A stretch of 51,332 bases of DNA, taken from contig JASFYH010000011.1 in NCBI GenBank assembly GCA_030055595.1, forward strand, positions 1 through 51,332, read 5' to 3'. A program made the position numbers and the translations under genes. Positions 45,467 through 51,332 of the stretch are shown one piece after another. Under the pieces are notes generated by a model. The model was not told where the DNA came from, did no database searches, and saw only the letters and a list, made by a program, of their open reading frames with translations. This stretch comes from Archaeoglobales archaeon (GTDB lineage: Archaea > Halobacteriota > Archaeoglobi > Archaeoglobales > Archaeoglobaceae). Position 1 is the stretch's first letter. Each line of letters starts with the position of its first letter.

Positions 45467-45476
45467 TTTTAAATAT
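45467..45476 (+). promoter_or_regulatory. TATA-like box for the CoA-transferase gene
   Basis: TTTTAAATAT preceded by CGTAAA fits a BRE-TATA element. Initiation about 25 nt downstream falls near 45497, just before the GGGGAAGTGAT ribosome binding site. Confidence 0.5.
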
Positions 45477-45509
45477 CTTTCACCCCCTCACGTAGGGGAA
45501 GTGATGAGT

Positions 45510-46913
45510 ATGGGGGCAAGTGTCGATTACGAAAAAAAGCTTAGATCTGCGGAAGAAGTAGTAAAACTCGTCGAAAGCAACTCAGTGATCGCTCTTGGCG
45601 GATCCATGAGCTTTGCACAGATAATTGACGCACACTTAGCAAATAGAAAGAATGAATTGAAAGAAGTATCTGTTTCGACTTTTATCGATGTTTTACCATA
45701 TGAGTTTCTAAGAGCGGATCCGGAGTGCGAGGTCTTTCGCTGGATGAGCGGTTTTGTTCATCTTGGATGCAGGCAATTTGCAAAGGAGCTTGGAACCACC
45801 ATGTTCGTTCCAAATCTATACTTTGACGTTCCAAGGATTACAAGAGAGATCCACAACGGAAAAATAGACATTTCCTTCCTCGTAGTTTCTGAAATGGATG
45901 AACATGGATACTTTAACTTCGGGATCACAAACTCCCATATGAAAGCACTGGCAGAGTCTTCAAAGAAGGTCGTCCTTGTTGTGAAGAGGGATATGCCCTG
46001 GGTTAACGGAGGCTATGACGAGACGATCCACATTTCTGAAGTAGACTATATCGTTGAGGACGAAACTCCGACTCCATTTCTCCCGTTTACTCCTCCCTCT
46101 ACAGAGCGGGATGAGATGATCGCCGAAAACATCATTGAGGCAAAGCTCATAGAGGATGGATCAACTCTCCAAGTTGGAATAGGTTCTCTACCGGATTCGG
46201 TTATAAAATTGTTGAAAGAGTGCGACTTTAAGGAGCTTGGACTTCACACCGAAATGCTCGGAGATGGCACAGCGGAGCTGATTGAGGAGGGGATAATTAC
46301 AAATTCCCGCAAGAAGTTCGACAAGGGCAAGTCAACCTTCACCTTCACCATTGGAACAAGAAAGCTTTATGACTTCATGGACAGAAACCCCTCCCTCGCG
46401 AGCTACCCTGTGGATTACACAAACAATCCGTTCTTGATCGCTCAGCAGCCAAAGATGTTCTCCCTAAATCAGGCTGCCCAAATAGATCTAATGGGTCAGG
46501 TAAATTCAGAACAGCTCGGACTGCTAACACCCACTTGCAAGCTTTTCCAGATCAGCGGAACAGGCGGACAGCTGGACTTTGTCATGGGTTGTCTTTTCAG
46601 CAATGACAGAAAGGGGAAGTCTGTTCTTGCCCTTTACTCAACCTACAATGGTTCTTCAAGGATCCTTCCCACCCTGCCAGAAGGATCTGCTGTAACTGTT
46701 CCAAGAACCATGGTTCAATACGTTGCCACTGAATGGGGTATCGCATATCTTAGAGGCTATACTATAAGAGAGAGAGCTACCGCTCTTATAAAAATAGCTC
46801 ATCCCGACCATAGGGATTGGCTCGTAAAAGAAGCACAGCGGGTTGGAATTTATCCTCCAAAATACACCCCACCTGCGGGAAAACCCGAAAACGTTCTCGT
46901 CTGGAGAGATTAA
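45510..46913 (+). CDS. Acetyl-CoA hydrolase/CoA-transferase family protein
   Basis: About 468 residues of the Cat1/4-hydroxybutyrate CoA-transferase family. The N-terminal half has SNSVIALGGSMSFAQIID. The C-terminal half carries LQVGIGSLPDSVIKLL, the catalytic-Glu motif LHTEMLGDGTAELIEEG, and GTGGQLDFVMGCLFS, the CoA-binding loop. Such enzymes move CoA between acetyl-CoA and another acid or hydrolyse the thioester. Starts at 45501, 45504 and 45510 are in frame; AAGTGAT overlapping the first two favours 45510. Monocistronic. The acceptor is not predictable; acetate or a short-chain acid is likely. Confidence 0.85.
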   Translation: MGASVDYEKKLRSAEEVVKLVESNSVIALGGSMSFAQIIDAHLANRKNELKEVSVSTFIDVLPYEFLRADPECEVFRWMSGFVHLGCRQFAKELGTTMFVPNLYFDVPRITREIHNGKIDISFLVVSEMDEHGYFNFGITNSHMKALAESSKKVVLVVKRDMPWVNGGYDETIHISEVDYIVEDETPTPFLPFTPPSTERDEMIAENIIEAKLIEDGSTLQVGIGSLPDSVIKLLKECDFKELGLHTEMLGDGTAELIEEGIITNSRKKFDKGKSTFTFTIGTRKLYDFMDRNPSLASYPVDYTNNPFLIAQQPKMFSLNQAAQIDLMGQVNSEQLGLLTPTCKLFQISGTGGQLDFVMGCLFSNDRKGKSVLALYSTYNGSSRILPTLPEGSAVTVPRTMVQYVATEWGIAYLRGYTIRERATALIKIAHPDHRDWLVKEAQRVGIYPPKYTPPAGKPENVLVWRD

Positions 46914-47082
46914 GGTTAATTTTTATGTGTTGCGGTTTTGAATCGACTTAGTAATAGGCTCCAAACATTTAAATTGAGTTGTCATAATAAAATCCCCGTT
47001 AAGACCGTGATTAGCCTCTCAGGAACTTATAAGGTTAGAAAATTTTATATTCTACAATGTAATAACATTATTAAACTCGCTA

Positions 47083-47120
47083 AACCAAGATCGAGAGCCA
47101 TTCTGCTCTTGATTTTGGTT
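47083..47120 (+). promoter_or_regulatory. Long RNA hairpin in the 5' leader of the cohesin/dockerin operon
   Basis: Arms 47083-47098 and 47105-47120 pair over 16 consecutive positions with a 6-nt loop (CATTCT). Two of the pairs are G-U (89/114 and 93/110), which form only in the plus-strand RNA. The hairpin ends 11 nt before the GGAGGGGGG ribosome binding site and 21 nt before the ATG at 47142. It could control translation, message stability or transcription of the operon. A TATA-like TTTTATATT lies at about 47043-47051, too near for a leader that includes the whole hairpin unless initiation is upstream. Confidence 0.6.
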
Positions 47121-47141
47121 GCGGGAAAAGGAGGGGGGACT

Positions 47142-49931
47142 ATGAAGCTTTACATCTGGATCTTTGTAGTCCTTGCAATTTTTTGCTTAGCTGAAGCTGT
47201 GGAAGCGGTCGGAATAAAGGTTGTGAACAATGCAGAGATTGTTCTTGGCGATAGAAGCGATAACAAGATCAAGATCATAGATGACAGAAATCTTCGGGAT
47301 GGGCTCAACTACAACGATCTCGAAATTGTAGCAGAGCTAAGGAGAGACTATGAAGATAGAGATGCCATTGCAATCTGCGACGTCAATGGTGATGGATTAG
47401 GAGAAATAGTATTTGGAGATGCAAGTGATGACAGAGTTCATATTTACGACCGCAATTTGGTAGAAAAAACATCCATAGATGTTGGTTTTGAGGGCGAAGA
47501 CGATCTTGCATGCGGTGACGTTGACGGAGATGGAAAAGACGAGATCGTAGTTGGAGATAGCAGTGGGGATAGGATCATAATAATTCAGGTTGGAGCACAG
47601 CAGAATGAATGGAGTCCGTGGACCGCTTACATCTCAATTCCACATGGTTTCTGGGGAGGAGACAGAATTGCGGTCTGCGACGTCCTTGATAGCAACAGAG
47701 CGGTTGGCTCTGACGGACGTGCGGAGATCATTGTTGCAGACACGGATGACGATAAGATACACATCTATGAATACATAGGTGGGGGCGGTAGTGATAGAGG
47801 TTCTGAGATTAAAAATTTTGATGTGAAATTCCAGGTTAGGGGAAGAGATACAATTCAATACGATGTTGAGGACGAGATAGCATGTGGGGATGTTGATGGT
47901 GATGGAGTTGATGAAATTGTATACGGAAATGGCGTAGATACACATAAGATCTATGTTTACAATGCTAACGGGAGCATAAAGTTCGAATTCGATGCTTACT
48001 TCGATAGCTCAGATGAATTGGCGGTTGGAGACGTTAACATGGATGGAAAGGATGAGATCATAAAAGGTGATGCGGACAGCGACAGATTGCACGTTTACGA
48101 TTTCAATGGCAATGAGATTGCGGTGATCAATGTTGACTATGAAACCGCAGACGGAGTTGCGGTTGGCGACGTCGATGGAGACTCGCTTGCAGTTGAGGAA
48201 GTCTCTTGCCAAGATACAACGATTGCAAATCAGGTAATTGCAGTGATCAATGCCCCTCCAAAGAACAGCGGAGTTAACTACAACTCTGCAGACCCGCTCT
48301 ATACTGACTTCTATGTTGAATACAAGAACAGAAGACAGGAACAGACAAGTTTGAGCTTTAGAACGGTTGCAGATTCCGCGTTCTCTGCAAAGTTCTCTGC
48401 AAACTTCGGAGTGTTTGGAATTGCAAAGTCAAGCATAGAGAATGGGATAAATAAGATGAGCAGAATTGAAAGGTATAGGGGAGAATCGAGAACTGTGACC
48501 ATTGCTGAAGGTTTAAGGACAGAATACAGAGACTTTGTAATCGCAGCAACCTACGATGTCAGAGTTTGCGAGTTCAGAATTTTGAAACCGCAGAATCTTG
48601 CTGTCATTGATGGGCAACAGCAATACATGGTGCTAACAATTCCACGCAGTAGTCCTACGATAAGCTCAAGAGAACTCGTATTCCCTCAGGATTATACGAG
48701 CAACAGGATAACACAGATTCACACCGTGGGCAACATTCTGACTTATCCCTCCTTGGAGAGTGGACTTGTAAACTATGAAATGTCAAAAAAGATACTCTCG
48801 AGGCGTTTCACAGTTGGTAGCGGAACGCTTGACTATTACTACAGCCAAGAATCTTCCACAATAGATGAAAGCAAAAAAGAAACGTCAATAAGGAGTTATC
48901 TTGGCTATAGATCTTCCGTTGGAGGTTTTGGCAATTCCATATCTGTAAGCCTCCGCGGTGATTACGGAACACAGCAGATCAGCACAGCGAAGTTGAGCTT
49001 TACAGAACAAACGGATTTCCATGTTCATTATCGCGGACACAGCGGTTTTATCAGCCAGACTGACAAAATGTATGATGCAACCTTTGTGCTCTATTACGAC
49101 AATGTTGATGGACACCTTGTGTTGGACTGGCTTGTCCCAGCACATGGCTCGCATTATGCCACAGATTACAGCAGATTTGGCTCCAATTTTGGACAAGTTG
49201 CCACGAATAGAACGCAAATGACGAACATAGGTGGCTTGATCTGGGGTGAGCCCTTCGCTGCGGTTGACACCACTAATCCCTATCTCTACGTCGAGAATTC
49301 TCATGCACTCAAGGGAGCAATGATCACGATCCCGATTAAAATACAGAATGCAAAAGATCTGAGAAACATGGACATCGAGCTGAGGTATAATCCGAGTATT
49401 TTGGTTCCAAGGAACGCAAATGCTGGCTCGCTAACGCAGAACTCCTTGCTTGAGTCAAATTTGGGCACAACTGTGAAAGTTGCGTTAGTTGACCAGAATG
49501 GTATAAACGGCAATGGAACTATTTTGGCAATTGATTTTGAAGTTACTGGCGATGAGAACGAAGAATGCTCTCTAACTCTCAGCGCTTCTGGAAATAAATT
49601 GAATGGTGAAAGCGTAACTTTCAGCATTGGAAACGCTATTTTCAGAGTGGACAGCGAAAACGCTACTGTTAGCGGATTGAGAGGAGACTGCAATGGAGAT
49701 GGCAGAATAACGAGCGTCGATGCTTTGATGGCTTTACAGATGGCGGTTGGCAGAATACCTGTTAATATGGTTGCGGATATGAACAACGATATGCAAGTCA
49801 CTTCTCTCGATGCTGCACAAATACTCGAGCTATCTACCCAGACTTCTTCAACGAGAGCCTCGGAACTCATGAACGGATATAACCCGGGCATAAAATATCA
49901 TGAGATAGCGAATTACGCAAGGGTGAGGTGA
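47142..49931 (+). CDS. Secreted beta-propeller protein with cohesin and dockerin modules
   Basis: 929 residues from ATG 47142, chosen for the GGAGGGGGG site; the frame is open back to 46938. Signal peptide (LYIWIFVVLAIFCLAEAVEA). About 25-345: FG-GAP/VCBS repeats with Ca-binding loops (DVNGDGLGEIVFGD, DVDGDGKDEIVVGD, DVDGDGVDEIVYGN, DVNMDGKDEIIKGD). About 345-705: an unrecognised beta-rich region. About 710-840: cohesin (YVENSHALKGAMITIPIKI, DIELRYNPSIL, NGINGNGTILAIDFEV). About 845-900: dockerin with duplicated Ca loops (GDCNGDGRITSVDALMAL and DMNNDMQVTSLDAAQIL). No catalytic motif or membrane anchor is seen. Probably a secreted adaptor that can both dock and be docked. Confidence 0.88.
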   Translation: MKLYIWIFVVLAIFCLAEAVEAVGIKVVNNAEIVLGDRSDNKIKIIDDRNLRDGLNYNDLEIVAELRRDYEDRDAIAICDVNGDGLGEIVFGDASDDRVHIYDRNLVEKTSIDVGFEGEDDLACGDVDGDGKDEIVVGDSSGDRIIIIQVGAQQNEWSPWTAYISIPHGFWGGDRIAVCDVLDSNRAVGSDGRAEIIVADTDDDKIHIYEYIGGGGSDRGSEIKNFDVKFQVRGRDTIQYDVEDEIACGDVDGDGVDEIVYGNGVDTHKIYVYNANGSIKFEFDAYFDSSDELAVGDVNMDGKDEIIKGDADSDRLHVYDFNGNEIAVINVDYETADGVAVGDVDGDSLAVEEVSCQDTTIANQVIAVINAPPKNSGVNYNSADPLYTDFYVEYKNRRQEQTSLSFRTVADSAFSAKFSANFGVFGIAKSSIENGINKMSRIERYRGESRTVTIAEGLRTEYRDFVIAATYDVRVCEFRILKPQNLAVIDGQQQYMVLTIPRSSPTISSRELVFPQDYTSNRITQIHTVGNILTYPSLESGLVNYEMSKKILSRRFTVGSGTLDYYYSQESSTIDESKKETSIRSYLGYRSSVGGFGNSISVSLRGDYGTQQISTAKLSFTEQTDFHVHYRGHSGFISQTDKMYDATFVLYYDNVDGHLVLDWLVPAHGSHYATDYSRFGSNFGQVATNRTQMTNIGGLIWGEPFAAVDTTNPYLYVENSHALKGAMITIPIKIQNAKDLRNMDIELRYNPSILVPRNANAGSLTQNSLLESNLGTTVKVALVDQNGINGNGTILAIDFEVTGDENEECSLTLSASGNKLNGESVTFSIGNAIFRVDSENATVSGLRGDCNGDGRITSVDALMALQMAVGRIPVNMVADMNNDMQVTSLDAAQILELSTQTSSTRASELMNGYNPGIKYHEIANYARVR

Positions 49932-49935
49932 TAAA

Positions 49936-50451
49936 ATGAAGAAAATACTGGTTTTTATAATTTTGCTCCTATCAATCTGCAACGTTTCAGCCATGAGCTT
50001 AAAAGTTTCGGATGCTACTGGAAAAGTTGGAGAAGACGTAAGAGTGCCAATAGTCGTTGAAAAAGCGGAAAATCTCGGAAGCATGGACTTGGTGATTGCC
50101 TACAACGCAGAACTGCTAAAGGTTAAGTCCGTTGGGAAAGGAGAACTGAACAAGGGGCTCATATCGTCGAATACAAATGAGCAAAATGGTATAATCTCGA
50201 TCGCAATTGCGGATTCGAAGGGAATAAACGGAAACGGAGAAATTGCGGTTATAACGTTCAATGCACTCAAAGAAGGAAGCTCTGATGTCACCATTGTCGG
50301 TGCCAAGGCTTACGATGTAAACACTCACCTTGAAATTACTCTGAACTCAACCAATGGAAAGGTAACAATATCTGGGAAATCAACACCCGGATTCGAAGCC
50401 TTGCTTGCGATTGTAGCGCTCCTAATGCTTGCTCTAAGGAGGAAAGCATGA
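49936..50451 (+). CDS. Surface-anchored cohesin with PGF-CTERM sorting signal
   Basis: 171 residues: signal peptide (KKILVFIILLLSICNVSA), one cohesin (SLKVSDATGKVGEDVRVPIVV, MDLVIAYNAELLKV, KGINGNGEIAVITFNAL), a short polar linker, then TPGFEALLAIVALLMLALRRKA. That end is the PGF motif, hydrophobic segment and basic tail recognised by archaeosortase, which links the protein to a membrane lipid. It is thus a minimal membrane-bound dock for dockerin proteins. ATG 49936 follows GGTGATAA, 4 bp after the previous stop; its stop overlaps the next gene by 4 bp. Confidence 0.9.
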   Translation: MKKILVFIILLLSICNVSAMSLKVSDATGKVGEDVRVPIVVEKAENLGSMDLVIAYNAELLKVKSVGKGELNKGLISSNTNEQNGIISIAIADSKGINGNGEIAVITFNALKEGSSDVTIVGAKAYDVNTHLEITLNSTNGKVTISGKSTPGFEALLAIVALLMLALRRKA

Positions 50452-51020
50452 AATTACTTATTTTTTTAGTTCTTGCAATTCTAATAATTCCATTAGCTTC
50501 AGCAAAGGGAGACTGCAATTCAGACGGCAGAATAACAAGCGTTGACGCTCTAATTGCATTAAAGATGTCTGTTGGAAAAATTGAGCCAAACCAAAGCGCA
50601 GACATGAACAACGATGGCTTTGTAACTTCATACGACGCGTTCAGAATTCTGATGCTTGCTACTGGTGATGAAGAAGAGCTTTTCTTTCTGCTCGAAGATG
50701 CGTTGCAAGGCTACGATCTGAGCAAAATCTCGGGAGAGAGAATGAACTGGGTAATAGCAAAGAGAGATGGCTCAAAGCTTACCATTGGTGTTGTTGTTGA
50801 AGGTGGGAAAATTAAAGACTTTGTTAAAGGTGAAATTTCGAATCCGACAATAACCGCTTACACAACTGAAGACACAGTCAGAAGACTTTTAGCTTCCAAA
50901 AGCCCTGATGAGCTTAGAAATGCTCTGAAAAATGGCGATATTAGGCTTGAAGGTGTTGGAATAGTGAATCAGATAAAAGTTGGATTTATGAACTTGCTAA
51001 CAAAACTGGTGGGGTTGTGA
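50448..51020 (+). CDS. Secreted dockerin protein with SCP2-like C-terminal domain
   Basis: 190 residues. Signal peptide (LLIFLVLAILIIPLASA), then a dockerin at about 20-75 with two Ca loops (GDCNSDGRITSVDALIAL and DMNNDGFVTSYDAFRIL). A domain of about 110 residues follows (MNWVIAKRDGSKLTIGVVVEGG, NPTITAYTTEDTVRRLL, KNGDIRLEGVG). Its strand order and the late helix resemble SCP2/sterol-carrier-type domains, which bind lipids; this match is by eye and uncertain. The dockerin should bind the cohesin encoded just upstream (ATGA overlap). Confidence 0.82.
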   Translation: MKLLIFLVLAILIIPLASAKGDCNSDGRITSVDALIALKMSVGKIEPNQSADMNNDGFVTSYDAFRILMLATGDEEELFFLLEDALQGYDLSKISGERMNWVIAKRDGSKLTIGVVVEGGKIKDFVKGEISNPTITAYTTEDTVRRLLASKSPDELRNALKNGDIRLEGVGIVNQIKVGFMNLLTKLVGL

Positions 51021-51332
51021 AGAGTTTTGTAAATGTTATCCTATTGCTTTTTATCGTTTTTTCTGGTTGTTCAGAGGCAAAGATATACCATATTTCGCCA
51101 AATGGGAATGATGCTAACGATGGAAGCGAAGAAAGACCTTGGAAATCGCTTTCAAAGCTTAACGAGCTCTCAGCTGGCGACACCGCAATCCTGCATGGGA
51201 GATTCAATGAAGCGGTCGATTTAGAGGTCTCAGGAACAAAAGATGCTCCAATAAGCATAATTGGAGCAAATGCGGTCATCGATGGAAGTGGTGTAGACAG
51301 GGATGGGTTTGTTATTAGACCCAATGTGTCTC
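51017..51332 (+). CDS. Right-handed beta-helix lipoprotein, N-terminal part (cut by window edge)
   Basis: GTG 51017 overlaps the dockerin gene stop (GTGA). The visible 105 residues start with a lipoprotein-like signal (FVNVILLLFIVFSGCSEA), then YHISPNGNDANDGSEERPWKSL, which is the usual opening of parallel beta-helix (pectate-lyase-like, DUF1565-type) surface proteins. Early coils follow (DTAILHGRFNEAV, ISIIGANAVIDGSG). It probably binds or cleaves polysaccharide. Whether it ends in a dockerin cannot be seen here; that would complete the logic of the operon. Confidence 0.82.
   Translation, partial: MKSFVNVILLLFIVFSGCSEAKIYHISPNGNDANDGSEERPWKSLSKLNELSAGDTAILHGRFNEAVDLEVSGTKDAPISIIGANAVIDGSGVDRDGFVIRPNVS

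Noticed and set aside
46938-47141. In-frame upstream extension of the cohesin/dockerin protein
   Set aside because: The frame is open, but there is no signal peptide or ribosome binding site there. ATG 47142 has GGAGGGGGG and starts a normal signal peptide.
1-51332. CRISPR arrays, tRNA or rRNA genes, insertion sequences
   Set aside because: No regularly spaced repeats, no T-loop/anticodon cloverleaf pattern, no rRNA-like tracts and no transposase-like translation were seen on either strand.

Overview
The window looks like chromosomal DNA of an Archaeoglobales-type euryarchaeon (Archaeoglobus/Ferroglobus/Geoglobus group). This is an inference from gene content. The evidence is Alba, separate archaeal-type PheS and PheT, Nep1, a fused 3-hydroxyacyl-CoA dehydrogenase/enoyl-CoA hydratase, an archaeal che operon with CheF, CheC and CheD, a cohesin/dockerin locus of the kind known from A. 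fulgidus, a PGF-CTERM surface protein, and TATA boxes about 20-30 nt before leaderless starts. No rRNA, tRNA, CRISPR array or insertion sequence was found.

Layout. 1-1340 holds two VapBC-type toxin-antitoxin pairs, the first cut by the window edge, with a foldable intergenic stretch between them. 1340-1704 is a degraded-looking gap. 1705-5627 is pheT-apgM-argD, followed by a convergent DUF2703 gene. 5.6-11.1 kb is a surface-fibre candidate: two tandem DUF1102/TasA-like exported proteins, a dedicated signal peptidase I, a third exported protein, a membrane wHTH regulator, and a divergent DUF5305 protein with a small wHTH. 11.1-26.9 kb is mostly housekeeping and catabolic genes: RdgB, oxidoreductases, the HAD/ECH fusion, a RecA-fold protein with a lost P-loop, an ABC exporter, a two-subunit 2-oxoacid:ferredoxin oxidoreductase, adenine deaminase with a phosphoribosyltransferase, GNAT, amidase and pheS.

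26.9-30.1 kb carries Alba and a three-gene radical 2-hydroxyacyl-CoA dehydratase/benzoyl-CoA reductase-type cassette (two subunits plus ATP-driven activator). 30.2-32.7 kb is a small signalling group: a pilin-like protein, a KaiC-like ATPase broken by a one-base frameshift, and a PAS protein resembling a histidine kinase without catalytic parts. 32.7-42.9 kb is a flippase and a complete chemotaxis operon read right to left: MCP, CheW, CheF, CheY, CheB, CheA, CheC, CheD, CheR. The only receptor in it has three PAS domains and no membrane segment, so it should sense an intracellular signal.

43-45.4 kb holds ThiL, Nep1 and a lipoprotein of the SagB nitroreductase family. 45.5-46.9 kb is an acyl-CoA hydrolase/CoA-transferase. 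The right end (47.1 kb to the edge) is an extracellular assembly operon: a beta-propeller protein carrying both a cohesin and a dockerin, a cohesin with a PGF-CTERM anchor, a dockerin protein, and the start of a beta-helix lipoprotein. It is preceded by a 16-bp RNA hairpin just before the ribosome binding site. The two most interesting systems are this cohesin-dockerin operon and the SipW/DUF1102 cluster.
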